A stretch of 64,000 nucleotides of DNA, from assembly GCA_032620915.1 (NCBI GenBank), contig CP136052.1:1836501-1900500 (forward strand), in the 5' to 3' direction. A model generated the notes under the pieces. The model had not been told where the DNA came from. It worked only from the letters and a program-made list of their open reading frames with translations, and ran no database searches. The translations under genes were made by a program, and so were the position numbers. This stretch comes from Oscillospiraceae bacterium NTUH-002-81. Its GTDB lineage: Bacteria > Bacillota > Clostridia > Lachnospirales > Lachnospiraceae. Shown here piece after piece: positions 52,317 through 61,736 of the stretch (position 1 is the stretch's first letter; every line of letters begins with the position of its first letter).

Positions 52317-53076
52317 AAGCGTTCAGCTCCTTCCAGATTTCGTTGAAATATTCTTTGAATTCCGGGGCACTGCGGCATTGGAAGGGCGTGCGGTTCTCCA
52401 TCGCAAAATGGACGGGCACCACCGCGCGGATGCGTGCAGGCCGTTTGCCAAGGACGATGACCCGGTCGGCACAACTGATGGCCTCGGACAGATCATGGGT
52501 GACGAGAATGGCCGTTTTCTGCTCCCGGCGGATAATGGTGGCAATGTCGTCACAGACGGTAAGCCTTGTCTGGTAATCCAGGGCGGAGAACGGTTCGTCC
52601 AGCAGTAGAAGCTCCGGTTCCAGCACCAGGGTGCGGATGAGGGCCGCCCGCTGGCGCATGCCGCCGGACAGTTCGCTGGGACGGGCATTGCGGAAGGGGG
52701 CCAGTCCATACTGTTCCAGCATGGCTTCTGCCCGGGCCAGAGTTTCTTCTGTACATTTTCTGCGGATTTCCAGTCCCAGGATGACATTGCGGTAAATGGA
52801 ACGCCACTCGAACAGGTGATCCTTCTGGAGCATGTAGCCGATGCGCTCCCGCTCCCGGAGGACCGGGTTGCCTTTCAGCGTGATTTCCCCGGCTTCCGGG
52901 GCAAGAAGGCCGCAGATCAGGTTCAGTAGGGTGGATTTGCCGCAGCCGGAGGGGCCAACAATGGCGACAAATTCCCCCTCTTTTACGGAAAATGATATAT
53001 CAGACAGTGCCGGGGTCTCTCCCTCGGGACTGTGGTAAGAATAACGGACGTCTGTAAGATTCAGGAAAGCATCCAT
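52309..53076 (-). CDS. ABC importer ATPase, SsuB/TauB type
   Basis: A 255-residue nucleotide-binding subunit. Walker A is GPSGCGKST, the Q-loop GYMLQKDHLFEW, signature LSGGMRQRAALIRTL, Walker B LLLDEPFSALD, and switch His THDLSEAI. Length and C-terminus (FNEIWKELN) are usual for the nitrate/sulfonate family. It precedes its permease with an 8-bp overlap. The missing third gene may be elsewhere in the genome. Confidence 0.92.
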   Translation of the reverse strand: MDAFLNLTDVRYSYHSPEGETPALSDISFSVKEGEFVAIVGPSGCGKSTLLNLICGLLAPEAGEITLKGNPVLRERERIGYMLQKDHLFEWRSIYRNVILGLEIRRKCTEETLARAEAMLEQYGLAPFRNARPSELSGGMRQRAALIRTLVLEPELLLLDEPFSALDYQTRLTVCDDIATIIRREQKTAILVTHDLSEAISCADRVIVLGKRPARIRAVVPVHFAMENRTPFQCRSAPEFKEYFNEIWKELNAYD

Positions 53077-53240
53077 AGACGGTATCCTTTCCGCTGGTTT
53101 CTATTTATAGTATGAAAAAACAGGGAAATCGTGTGTTTGTGATCCCAAGCAGGGCGGCCGGAAGGATTTTTTCTTGCAGAGCCCCTTTTCCTGACGTATA
53201 ATAAAAAGCACTGAAGCGCCTTTGCGGGAGGAGGGATGTT

Positions 53241-53897
53241 ATGACGAAGCGAAATTATCAGAAGGAGCTGGATGCGGTCATCGAACAGGTGACGAAGGAG
53301 GGGCGGGTGCCAAGCCTTTTGCTGCACAGCTGCTGCGGCCCGTGCAGTTCCTATGTGCTGGAATATCTGTCCCGGTATTTTGCCATCACGGTGTTTTATT
53401 ACAATCCGAACATCTATCCCCCCGAGGAATACGAGCATCGGGTGAAGGAGCAGCAGCGGTTTATCGCGGAATGCACCTTCGACCACCCGGTACAGTTTGT
53501 GGCCGGGGCTTACGAGCCGGAACTCTTTTACGATGCGGTGCGCACGCTGGAGGACTGCCCGGAGGGCGGGGAGCGCTGTTTTGTGTGCTACCGGCTGCGC
53601 CTTGCCGAGGCGGCGAAGCTGGCGGACGAGCTGGGATGCGATTATTTTACGACAACGCTGTCCATCAGCCCCCACAAGAACGCGGCAAAGCTCAACGAGA
53701 TCGGGGAGGAGCTGGCCGGGATTACCAAGGCCAGACACCTGCCCTCGGATTTTAAAAAGCGGGGCGGCTACAAGCGTTCGGTGGAGCTTTCCGCGGAACA
53801 CGGCATGTACCGGCAGGACTACTGCGGCTGTGTTTTTTCCAAGAGAGAGCGGGAACGGCAGCAGCAGGAGAAAGCGCAGGAAAGAAACGAATCATAA
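53241..53897 (+). CDS. queH: Epoxyqueuosine reductase QueH
   Basis: A 218-residue QueH, the non-B12 enzyme that reduces epoxyqueuosine to queuosine in tRNA. Metal/cluster cysteines appear in LLLHSCCGPCSSYVLEYL and in CFVCYRLRL, with the late YCGC in MYRQDYCGCVFSKRERER. PHKNAAKLNEIG is a conserved substrate segment. ATG 53241 follows GGGAGGAGGG. It complements Tgt (33440), so the cell probably completes queuosine at least from preQ1. It is followed by argH after 18 bp. Confidence 0.93.
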   Translation: MTKRNYQKELDAVIEQVTKEGRVPSLLLHSCCGPCSSYVLEYLSRYFAITVFYYNPNIYPPEEYEHRVKEQQRFIAECTFDHPVQFVAGAYEPELFYDAVRTLEDCPEGGERCFVCYRLRLAEAAKLADELGCDYFTTTLSISPHKNAAKLNEIGEELAGITKARHLPSDFKKRGGYKRSVELSAEHGMYRQDYCGCVFSKRERERQQQEKAQERNES

Positions 53898-53915
53898 AAC
53901 AGGAGGATCAGACAT

Positions 53916-55308
53916 ATGGCACAGTTATGGGGCGGCCGTTTCACCAAAGAGACGGATCAGCTGGTTTACAATTTCAATGCTTCGATTAATTTTGACAAAA
54001 AGCTTTACCGGGAGGATATCCAGGGAAGCATTGCCCATGTGACGATGATGGCAAAGCAGGGCATTGTCACAGAGGAAGAGAAGGAAGCCATCATCGGCGG
54101 CCTGCAGGGCATTCTGGCGGACGTAGAGAGCGGTGCGCTGGAGATCACGGAGAAATACGAGGATATTCACAGCTTTGTGGAGGCCAACCTCATTGACCGG
54201 ATCGGGGATGCGGGCAAGAAGCTGCACACCGGAAGAAGCCGGAACGACCAGGTGGCCGTGGACATGCGTCTGTATGTGCGCAGACAGGTGCAGGAGACCG
54301 ATGAGCTGTTGAAGGAGCTGCTGGAGACGCTGCAGAAGATCATGGAAGAGAACGTGGAGACGTATATGCCGGGCTTCACCCATCTGCAGAAGGCCCAGCC
54401 CATCACCCTAGCACTGCATATCGGCGCGTATTTTGAGATGTTCAAGCGGGATCGCTCCCGTCTGCACGACATTTACCGCCGGATGAACTACTGTCCGCTG
54501 GGAGCAGGCGCCCTGGCAGGCACCACCTATCCGCTTGACCGGGAATATACGGCAGAGCTTCTGGGCTTCTATGGCCCCACCATGAACGCCATTGATTCCG
54601 TGGCAGACCGGGATTACACCATTGAATTCCTGGCAGCCCTGTCCACCATCATGATGCATCTGAGCCGTTTTTCCGAGGAAGTGATCATCTGGAACACCAA
54701 CGAATACCGGTTTGTGGAGCTGGATGACGCCTACAGCACCGGCAGCAGCATCATGCCCCAGAAGAAAAAACCCGGATATCGCGGAGCTTGTCCGGGGAAA
54801 GACCGGCCGGGTGTACGGCGCCCTTATGTCCATGCTCACGGTCATGAAGGGACTGCCGCTGGCGTACAATAAGGATATGCAGGAGGATAAGGAGATGACC
54901 TTTGACGCCATTGACACGGCCAAGGGCTGCATCCACCTGTTCAACGGCATGGCCGCAACGATGAAATTCAACAAAGATGTGATGGAAAAGAGTGCAAAAA
55001 ACGGGTTCACCAACGCCACCGATGCGGCAGACTATCTGGTGAATCATGGCGTGCCCTTCCGGGATGCCCATTCCATCGTGGGCCGTCTGGTGCTGTACTG
55101 CATCGACAAAAACTGCGCCATCGAGGATCTGTCCATTGAGGAATTAAAGGCTATCAGCCCGGTATTTGAGGCGGATGTGTATGATGCCATCAGCCTGAAA
55201 ACCTGCGTGGACAAGCGGCTGACCATCGGCGCACCGGGCAAAGAAGCCATGGAGCAGGTGATCGCAGCCAACCGGATGTATTTGGAAGCGCAGGAAAACT
55301 GGGATTAA
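53916..55308 (+). pseudogene. argH: Argininosuccinate lyase ArgH, one-base frameshift
   Basis: Splits argininosuccinate to arginine and fumarate. WGGRFTKETDQLVYNFNASI opens a normal ArgH; HTGRSRNDQVAVDMRLYVR, GFTHLQKAQPITLALHIGAY and the PLGAGALAGTTYPLDREYTA region are intact. The signature loop [12 protein letters not shown] should follow, but an A6 run (54765-54770) breaks the frame into KKKPGYRG; five A would restore [20 protein letters not shown] and the rest continues in another frame to [14 protein letters not shown] end at 55308, about 463 residues, normal length. A sequence error is likely. The gene follows queH and precedes asd. Confidence 0.94.
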
Positions 55309-55433
55309 AGATGCCTGAGGAATAAAAAAGGGTTGCATTTTTCCGGATTGTGGTTTAGTATCTTATGAGAAAGACAGATGTCTTTGTAAGAGAGACACGC
55401 AGAGGATATGCGAAACGAAGAGGAGATTGTGAA

Positions 55434-56519
55434 ATGAGTGAGAAGCTGAAAGTTGGAATTCTTGGAGCAACCGGTATGGTGGGCCAGCGTTTTATTGCCC
55501 TTCTGGAGAATCATCCGTGGTTTGAGGTGACGACCGTGGCAGCCAGTGCCAGAAGTGCGGGAAAGACGTATGAGGAAGCGGTCAATGGCCGCTGGAAGAT
55601 GGATACGCCCATGCCGGAGGCTGTGAAGAAACTGTCGGTGATGAATGTGGCAGAGGTGGAGAAGGTGGCTGCATCCGTTGATTTCGTGTTCAGTGCCGTG
55701 GACATGACAAAGGAAGAGATCCGTGCCATTGAGGATGCCTATGCGAAGACCGAGACACCGGTGGTATCCAACAACAGCGCCCACCGCTGGACACCGGACG
55801 TGCCCATGGTGGTGCCGGAGATCAACCCGGAGCATTTCGAAGTCATCCCGTTCCAGAAGAAGCGTCTGGGCACCACGAGAGGCTTTGTGGCAGTGAAGCC
55901 CAACTGCTCCATCCAGAGCTATGCGCCGGTGCTGACCGCATGGAAGGAGTTCCATCCGACCCAGGTGGTGGCAACGACCTATCAGGCCATTTCCGGTGCC
56001 GGAAAGACGTTCCAGGACTGGCCGGAGATGGTGGGCAACATCATCCCTTATATCGGCGGCGAAGAAGAGAAGAGCGAGCAGGAGCCCTTACGTCTGTGGG
56101 GAAAGATCGAGAACGGACAGATCGTGAAAGCGGCAGGTCCTCTCATCACCACCCAGTGTATCCGGGTACCGGTGCTCAACGGCCATACCGCGGCGGTGTT
56201 TGTAAACTTTGAGAAAAAGCCGTCCAAAGAGGAGCTGATCGACCGGATGGTGAATTTTAAAGGTCTGCCCCAGGAGCTGGCACTGCCCAGCGCACCGAAG
56301 CAGTTCATCCAGTATCTGGAGGAGGACAATCGTCCCCAGGTGGTGCTGGATGTGAATTACGAGAACGGTATGGGCATCTCTGTGGGAAGACTGCGTGAGG
56401 ACGCACTGTTTGATTACAAGTTTGTGGGACTGTCCCACAATACCGTCAGAGGTGCTGCAGGCGGCGCCGTGCTGTGTGCAGAGCTTCTGAAAGCCCAGGG
56501 ATACATTCAGGCAAAGTAA
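55434..56519 (+). CDS. asd: Aspartate-semialdehyde dehydrogenase
   Basis: A 361-residue NADP enzyme making aspartate semialdehyde for lysine, threonine and methionine. Rossmann motif GILGATGMVGQRFIALLENH; catalytic Cys in VAVKPNCSIQSYAPVLTAW; TTYQAISGAGKTFQDWPEM is the substrate region; the catalytic His lies in TAAVFVN...NGHT (VPVLNGHTAAVFV). The length matches the archaeal/fungal-like Asd subgroup. ATG 55434 after AGAGGAGA is used; an upstream extension has no ribosome site. No lysine riboswitch is visible in the 125-base leader. Confidence 0.95.
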   Translation: MSEKLKVGILGATGMVGQRFIALLENHPWFEVTTVAASARSAGKTYEEAVNGRWKMDTPMPEAVKKLSVMNVAEVEKVAASVDFVFSAVDMTKEEIRAIEDAYAKTETPVVSNNSAHRWTPDVPMVVPEINPEHFEVIPFQKKRLGTTRGFVAVKPNCSIQSYAPVLTAWKEFHPTQVVATTYQAISGAGKTFQDWPEMVGNIIPYIGGEEEKSEQEPLRLWGKIENGQIVKAAGPLITTQCIRVPVLNGHTAAVFVNFEKKPSKEELIDRMVNFKGLPQELALPSAPKQFIQYLEEDNRPQVVLDVNYENGMGISVGRLREDALFDYKFVGLSHNTVRGAAGGAVLCAELLKAQGYIQAK

Positions 56520-56562
56520 AACGTATCTGTAAAGCAATAGAATAAGGGTGGAATACAAAAGA

Positions 56563-56622
56563 AAAGGGTGAACTTCGGAATTTCTTTCCTGATCGGGGGA
56601 GAAAATCCGGGGTTCGCCCTTT
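56563..56622 (+). terminator. Probable terminator after asd
   Basis: AAAGGGTGAAC (56563-56573) pairs with GTTCGCCCTTT (56612-56622), one G-T pair, around a structured loop; CACAGTTTTTT follows. Confidence 0.65.
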
Positions 56623-56713
56623 CACAGTTTTTTCAAAAAGTTTTCACAGATTTTCCCAAAAGTGAACACAAATGCCCTGTATAGTGAGGGGAGTGTAAAA
56701 AGGAGGAAACAGC

Positions 56714-57745
56714 GTGATAGAAGTTCGTGACCTGGTAAAGAAATACGGTGACCACGTGGCAGTGGATCACTTAAGCTTTACAGCAGAAAAAGGAAAAATA
56801 TACGGCTTTCTCGGGCCCAACGGCGCGGGAAAATCCACGACGATGAATATGATGACAGGATATCTGGCCAGCACCTCAGGGGAGGTGCTCATTGACGGGC
56901 ATGATATTTTGAAGGAACCGGAGAAGGCCAAGAAGCATATCGGCTATCTGCCGGAGGTTCCGCCGCTGTATATGGAGATGACGCCCTACGAACAGTTACA
57001 TTTTGCGGCGGAGCTGCGGGGCATTGCCAGGGGAGAACGGGAAGCCTGTGTGGTACAGGTCATGCAGGAGACGGGGATCGAAGAGATGGCAGATCGGCTC
57101 ATCCGCAACCTGTCCAAGGGTTACCGGCAGAGAGTGGGGCTGGCACAGGCGCTGCTGGGAGATCCGGATATCCTCATCCTGGATGAACCCACGGCCGGGC
57201 TGGATCCGCTGCAGATCACGGAGATCCGCACGTTGATCCGCAGGCTTTCCAGCGAACATACGATTATTTTGAGTTCCCATATTTTGTCCGAGGTCAGCGC
57301 GGTGTGCGACGAGGTGCTGATCATTTCTCATGGAAAACTGGTGGCCAGCGATACGCCGGACAATCTGGGTCATCTGCTGACCGGGAAAGAGACGCTGCAC
57401 CTGAAAGTAAAGGGAAAGATAGCGGACGTGGAAGCGGCGCTAAAAAACATCAGCGGCGTACAGCAGGTAACGGCAGAGCAGGAAGGGGATCTCACCAGTG
57501 TGAATGTACAGTTGAAGGGAAGACAGAGCACCGGCGGACAGGCGAAGGCTGGAAAAGATGCACAGCAGTCAGGTAGCGATGCAGCATCCACGGAGAGCAG
57601 GACACCAGATGCTGCGCGGGAAGCCATCTTTTACCGTCTGGCAGAGAAACGGTTGCCTATCTACGAGATGGAAAGCGCCCATGCTTCTCTGGAAAAGGTG
57701 TTCCTGGAGCTGACGGAAGACGAAACAGAAAAGGAGGCGGAATAA
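56714..57745 (+). CDS. ABC-2 type transporter ATPase, Gld/Nos-like, with C-terminal extension
   Basis: A 343-residue ATPase. The NBD has Walker A GPNGAGKST, signature LSKGYRQRVGLAQAL, Walker B LILDEPTAGLD and switch His SSHILSEV, as in GldA/NosF-type proteins. After about residue 220 an extension contains a low-complexity GRQSTGGQAKAGKDAQQSGS stretch and then AIFYRLAEKRLPIYEMESAH, a domain typical of this subgroup. The start is GTG 56714 after AGGAGG. The permease starts directly after the stop. The family exports lipids or surface components; the substrate here is unknown. Confidence 0.9.
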   Translation: MIEVRDLVKKYGDHVAVDHLSFTAEKGKIYGFLGPNGAGKSTTMNMMTGYLASTSGEVLIDGHDILKEPEKAKKHIGYLPEVPPLYMEMTPYEQLHFAAELRGIARGEREACVVQVMQETGIEEMADRLIRNLSKGYRQRVGLAQALLGDPDILILDEPTAGLDPLQITEIRTLIRRLSSEHTIILSSHILSEVSAVCDEVLIISHGKLVASDTPDNLGHLLTGKETLHLKVKGKIADVEAALKNISGVQQVTAEQEGDLTSVNVQLKGRQSTGGQAKAGKDAQQSGSDAASTESRTPDAAREAIFYRLAEKRLPIYEMESAHASLEKVFLELTEDETEKEAE

Positions 57746-58609
57746 ATGCTGGCAGTATTCAAACGGGAGCTTGCCTCCTATTTTCATACGATGACAGGAT
57801 ATATTTTCATGGCGTTCCTCTTTGTGGTGGTGGGCATTTATTTTTCCGCCTATAACCTGAGCTATCAGTATTCCCTGTTCGGCTATGCGCTGGTGTCGGC
57901 GGCTTTTGCCATGCTCATCACTACCCCCATGCTTTCCATGAAGGTGCTGGCGGAGGAGCGGCGGCAGAAGGTGGATCAGCTGCTTCTGACGTCCCCGGTG
58001 CCGCTGTATCAGATCGTCCTGGGCAAATATCTGGCCATGATCACGGTGTTTGCGGTGCCCATGCTGGTGTTCTGTCTGTATCCGGTCATTCTGTCCCGGT
58101 ACGGGGAGGTGGCCTGGGCCCAGACGTACGCGGCGATCTTGGGATTCTATCTGCTGGGCTGTGCCTGCCTGGCCATCGGCCTGTTCATTTCTTCCCTGAC
58201 GGAAAATCAGGTGATGGCGGCGGTGTTAAGTTTTGGCGTGTTGTTTCTGTTTTATATGATGAGCGGTCTGAAAACCCTCATTCCCAGCACTGCTTCGGCT
58301 TCCTTCCTCATTCTTACCTGCGTGCTGCTGGCAGTGGGCTGGATCCTGTACCGGATGACCCAGCGCTTTCTGCTGCCCCTGCTTTTCTGCGTGGTGGGAG
58401 AGGCTGTCATGGCAGGCGTTTATCTGACCCATGCGGCACTGTATGAGGGACTGGTACAGAAAATCATGGATATTTTTGATATTTCTACCCGGTTTTCCGG
58501 GCTGACGGACGGCATGCTGGATGTGACGGCCATCGTGTATTTCCTGTCCGTCATTGCGGCAGGGATTTTCTTAAGTATCCAGTCCATCCAGAAGAGAAGA
58601 TGGAGCTAG
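57746..58609 (+). CDS. ABC-2 type permease, Gld-like
   Basis: A 287-residue integral membrane protein immediately after the ATPase (adjacent codons). Its six or so helices include FHTMTGYIFMAFLFVVVGIY, YALVSAAFAMLITTPMLSMK, and AVLSFGVLFLFYMMSGL. The ABC-2 pattern KMLAEERRQKVDQLLLTSPV, seen here as LAEERRQKVDQLLLTSPVPL, is characteristic. It forms the channel for the ATPase at 56714. The next gene encodes a GldG-like extracellular partner. Confidence 0.9.
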   Translation: MLAVFKRELASYFHTMTGYIFMAFLFVVVGIYFSAYNLSYQYSLFGYALVSAAFAMLITTPMLSMKVLAEERRQKVDQLLLTSPVPLYQIVLGKYLAMITVFAVPMLVFCLYPVILSRYGEVAWAQTYAAILGFYLLGCACLAIGLFISSLTENQVMAAVLSFGVLFLFYMMSGLKTLIPSTASASFLILTCVLLAVGWILYRMTQRFLLPLLFCVVGEAVMAGVYLTHAALYEGLVQKIMDIFDISTRFSGLTDGMLDVTAIVYFLSVIAAGIFLSIQSIQKRRWS

Positions 58610-58618
58610 GAGGGAAAA

Positions 58619-60067
58619 ATGAAGAAACCAGTATTTGAAAAAATCAAACCGCTGTTTCAGAAAAAAGGGAAGGAATCGGTCCATGGCTCTTACAGTGCAG
58701 GGTATACGGCACTTTTTCTGGCGGTGCTTCTGATGGGCAACCTGATCGTTTCCAGACTGCCCTCCAAATATACGAAAATCGACTTGAGTGGCTCCGGCCT
58801 GTATTCCATCGGTGACCAGACCAAGGCGGTGCTGGATGGGCTTTCCGAGGATGTGACGCTGTATCTGGTCTGCCAGGAAGGGAATGAGGACAGCACGGTG
58901 ACCCACCTGCTGGAGCAGTACGCCGAGAACAGCGATCATGTAACGCTGGAGACGAAGGATCCGGTGAAGAGCCCCACCTTTACGCAGACGTACACCACGG
59001 ATCAGGTGGCGGACAACAGTGTGATCGTGGTATCCGGCGACCGCAGTAAGGTGATCTCCTATGCGGATATTTATACCGGGGATTATGATTATTCCACCGG
59101 CGGCTATTCCTCCAGCTTTGACGGTGAGGGACAGCTCACCAGTGCCATCGCCTATGTGACCACCGACGATCTGCCGGTGCTGTACGTGGTAACCGGCCAC
59201 GACGAGGCGGAGATCAGCTCCACCGTGCGCAGTACCATTGAAAAGGAAAACATCCGCCTGGAGGATCTGAACCTGATGACGGACACCGATGTGCCGGAGG
59301 ATGCGGCGGGCCTGTTCCTGTACGCGCCCATGAGTGATTACTCCGAGGAAGAGGCGGCCAAGATCATCGCTTATCTGGAAAAAGGCGGGAAGTCGCTGAT
59401 CATCAGTTCCTATACGGAAACCGAGCTGCCCAATTTCCAGTCCATTTTAAGCGCCTACGGGATCCGGACCGGGGACGGCCTGGTGCTGGAGGGCGATCCG
59501 GCACACACCCTGTCTCAGAATCCCCTGTATCTGGTGCCGGAGTACGGAGACAGCAGCATTGCCTCCAGCCTGGAAAGCGGAAAAAAATATGTGGCGGTGC
59601 CCATCGCTCAGTCCATCGAGACGCTGGAGGCGTACCGGGACAGTCTGACCATGACGCCGATCCTTGTCACCTCGGACAGTTCCTATGAGAAAGCTGACCT
59701 GCAGAACATGGAAAGCTATGCCAAAGAGGCGGAAGATCAGGAAGGCCCCTTCACCATAGGTATGGAGGTGACGGAGCAGCTGGAGGATGCTGAGACGAAG
59801 ATCATCTATTATACCACGGAGGGTATTCTGGATGACACCATGAACCGGGCGGTGGCCGGCGGCAACATGGAGCTTCTGGCAAATTCCCTGAGCGATATGG
59901 CTGACCATGAGACGAGTGTGTCTATTGCGGCCAAGAGTCTGGATGCCAGCTATCTGACGGTGACTTCCGCTGCGGCAAATCTATGGAGTATTGTGGCAAC
60001 TGCCGTGCTTCCGCTGGGCGTGCTGATCCTGGGCGGCGTGGTCTGCTACAGAAGGAGGAAACGATGA
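58619..60067 (+). CDS. GldG-like membrane-anchored extracytoplasmic protein
   Basis: A 482-residue protein of the GldG/ABC-type auxiliary family (DUF4350-like). It has one N-terminal helix (YTALFLAVLLMGNLIVSRL), a long extracytoplasmic region (KIDLSGSGLYSIGDQTKAVL, VLYVVTGHDEAEISSTVRST) and a C-terminal helix (LWSIVATAVLPLGVLILGGV). The family works with the ABC pair upstream. The stop overlaps the next start (ATGA). Residue pattern VVTGHDEAEI is typical and suggests the same role in an export/assembly system. Confidence 0.85.
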   Translation: MKKPVFEKIKPLFQKKGKESVHGSYSAGYTALFLAVLLMGNLIVSRLPSKYTKIDLSGSGLYSIGDQTKAVLDGLSEDVTLYLVCQEGNEDSTVTHLLEQYAENSDHVTLETKDPVKSPTFTQTYTTDQVADNSVIVVSGDRSKVISYADIYTGDYDYSTGGYSSSFDGEGQLTSAIAYVTTDDLPVLYVVTGHDEAEISSTVRSTIEKENIRLEDLNLMTDTDVPEDAAGLFLYAPMSDYSEEEAAKIIAYLEKGGKSLIISSYTETELPNFQSILSAYGIRTGDGLVLEGDPAHTLSQNPLYLVPEYGDSSIASSLESGKKYVAVPIAQSIETLEAYRDSLTMTPILVTSDSSYEKADLQNMESYAKEAEDQEGPFTIGMEVTEQLEDAETKIIYYTTEGILDDTMNRAVAGGNMELLANSLSDMADHETSVSIAAKSLDASYLTVTSAAANLWSIVATAVLPLGVLILGGVVCYRRRKR

Positions 60068-61569
60068 AGAAAAGCCGATTGCTCATATGGGCGGCGGTGC
60101 TGGTGCTCTGTACCGCCTGCTATGTGCTCCTGGGCAAAAAGAGCAGCAGTGCAGAAACAACAGACAGTGAGGAAACCGACGAAGAGACGGTGCTGGCTGT
60201 CCCGTCGGACACCATCACAGGATTTTCCTTTGTGGTGGGAAAAAATACGTACAGTTTTCTGAAAAACGATGATACATGGAACTACAGCGGCGATCCGAAT
60301 TTTCCCGCAGACGCGGATAAGATAGAAAATCTGCTGTCTGCCTTTTCGGAGGTAAGTGCCAGCCGGGTACTGACGGATGTCAGTGACCTTGCCCAGTACG
60401 GGCTGGAGGAACCGGCCAACACCATTCACCTGACGGACAGTGAGGGCGGTGAGTATGTGCTGCACATCGGCAACCTGAACAGCTCCACCGGGGACTATTA
60501 CGCCTACACGTCAGATGAGAAGACGGTATATACCATCGACAGCACCATTCCGCTGGATTTCCAGATCGGTCTTTATGATCTGGCAAAGACGGAGAGCTTC
60601 CCGTCCATTGACTCCACCGAGGTGTCGCTGGTGGAGGTGACCTCGGAGAACGGCCTGTTCTCTGCTTATCAGGACGCATCCAGCAACACCGGCTGGCTTC
60701 TGTCAGACGGCAGTCGAGTGTACGAGGGAGACGACAGCAAGCTGTTATCCCTGCTGGATGAACTGGGCAGCATCAGCTATCAGTCCTGCCTGGAATATGA
60801 CTGCCAGAATCCGGAGGCATATGGGCTGGATCACCCGATTGCGCGGATCCGCGTGCGCTATACGGAAGTTTCTGCCAATACGTCTGTGGCATCTTCTGAG
60901 GATCCGTCTGCGTCCGGTGAGAACGGAGATGCTGCCGGTGGGAATTCGGAAGACGGAGAAAACCCGGCGGCGGAAGAAACAACAACCGGCGATGCTGCGG
61001 GCACAGAGGTGGTGTTCCTCATCGGCATTCAGGACGAAAGTGGACGATACTTTATCCAGCGGGAGGGCACCGGGGAAGTGCATACCGTCCTGGCTTCTGC
61101 CCTGGCAGATTTTCTGGATGTGGATGTGACCTCCTACCGGAGCCTGGCGCTGGCACCGCTGTCCATGGAGCAGGTGGCCAGCCTGACGCTGACTTATGAG
61201 GGAAAGCAGTACACCTTCGAGCAGCAGGAAACAACGGCCCAGAACGACGGCGGGGAGGACGTGACGTCCTATACCTGCACCCGGAACGGCAAAACCTTTG
61301 ATGCGGACACCTATCAGGACTTCTTTAAGACCGCTAGGGGCATGAACGCCCAGAGCTATACCGATGCGTTCCCGGATACCGATGCGGTGTGTGTCATCCA
61401 GTTTGCACAGACAGACGGCAGCGGACGGACCGTATCCTATTATCCGTATGACGACAATTTCTATCTGGCGCTGGTCAGCGATGACGGCCAGGACAGTGCG
61501 GATGCGGCACTGGTCAACAAGATGGATGTATCCACCCTGCTTGCCCAGGTGCAGAACGTCATCAAATAA
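60064..61569 (+). CDS. DUF4340 lipoprotein-like protein
   Basis: A 501-residue DUF4340 protein starting at ATG 60064, coupled to the previous gene. The signal segment is LLIWAAVLVLCTACYVLLG, which may act as a lipoprotein or membrane signal. The repeats of the domain (FSFVVGKNTYSFLKNDDTWN; LLSAFSEVSASRVLTDVSDL and AQYGLEEPANTIHL) occur twice. A low-complexity acidic linker rich in Gly, Glu, Ala, Thr divides the halves at about 290-325. DUF4340 proteins regularly follow GldG-like ABC systems, as here. Function unknown; probably extracytoplasmic scaffold or sensor. Confidence 0.85.
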   Translation: MKKSRLLIWAAVLVLCTACYVLLGKKSSSAETTDSEETDEETVLAVPSDTITGFSFVVGKNTYSFLKNDDTWNYSGDPNFPADADKIENLLSAFSEVSASRVLTDVSDLAQYGLEEPANTIHLTDSEGGEYVLHIGNLNSSTGDYYAYTSDEKTVYTIDSTIPLDFQIGLYDLAKTESFPSIDSTEVSLVEVTSENGLFSAYQDASSNTGWLLSDGSRVYEGDDSKLLSLLDELGSISYQSCLEYDCQNPEAYGLDHPIARIRVRYTEVSANTSVASSEDPSASGENGDAAGGNSEDGENPAAEETTTGDAAGTEVVFLIGIQDESGRYFIQREGTGEVHTVLASALADFLDVDVTSYRSLALAPLSMEQVASLTLTYEGKQYTFEQQETTAQNDGGEDVTSYTCTRNGKTFDADTYQDFFKTARGMNAQSYTDAFPDTDAVCVIQFAQTDGSGRTVSYYPYDDNFYLALVSDDGQDSADAALVNKMDVSTLLAQVQNVIK

Positions 61570-61598
61570 AATCAAATGAGGGAAAAGCGCTTTACCGG

Positions 61599-61638
61599 GA
61601 GAGGGAACGAAACAACACTTTCGTTCCCTCTCTTTTTT
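61599..61638 (+). terminator. Strong intrinsic terminator after DUF4340 gene
   Basis: A perfect 14-bp stem, GAGAGGGAACGAAA (61599-61612) with TTTCGTTCCCTCTC (61619-61632), then six more T residues. Confidence 0.95.
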
Positions 61639-61648
61639 GTGGTATAGT

Positions 61649-61708
61649 GAGAATACAGTAGAAAAATAAGCGACGTCGAAGACGGCATTTATTTTTCAAT
61701 GTATTCTC
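61649..61708 (+). promoter_or_regulatory. 60-nt hairpin in the galM leader
   Basis: Outer arms GAGAATAC (61649-61656) / GTATTCTC (61701-61708) and inner arms GAAAAATAA (61661-61669) / TTATTTTTC (61689-61697) form one long stem-loop, ending 28 bases before the galM ATG. TATAGT at 61643-61648 directly before it may be the -10 element. Function unknown. Confidence 0.55.
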
Positions 61709-61736
61709 AACGAACGAACAATGGAAAGGAATACTT

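Noticed and set aside
55309..55433. Lysine riboswitch before asd
   Set aside because: The leader is only about 125 bases and lacks the multi-stem arrangement and terminator expected of the lysine class.
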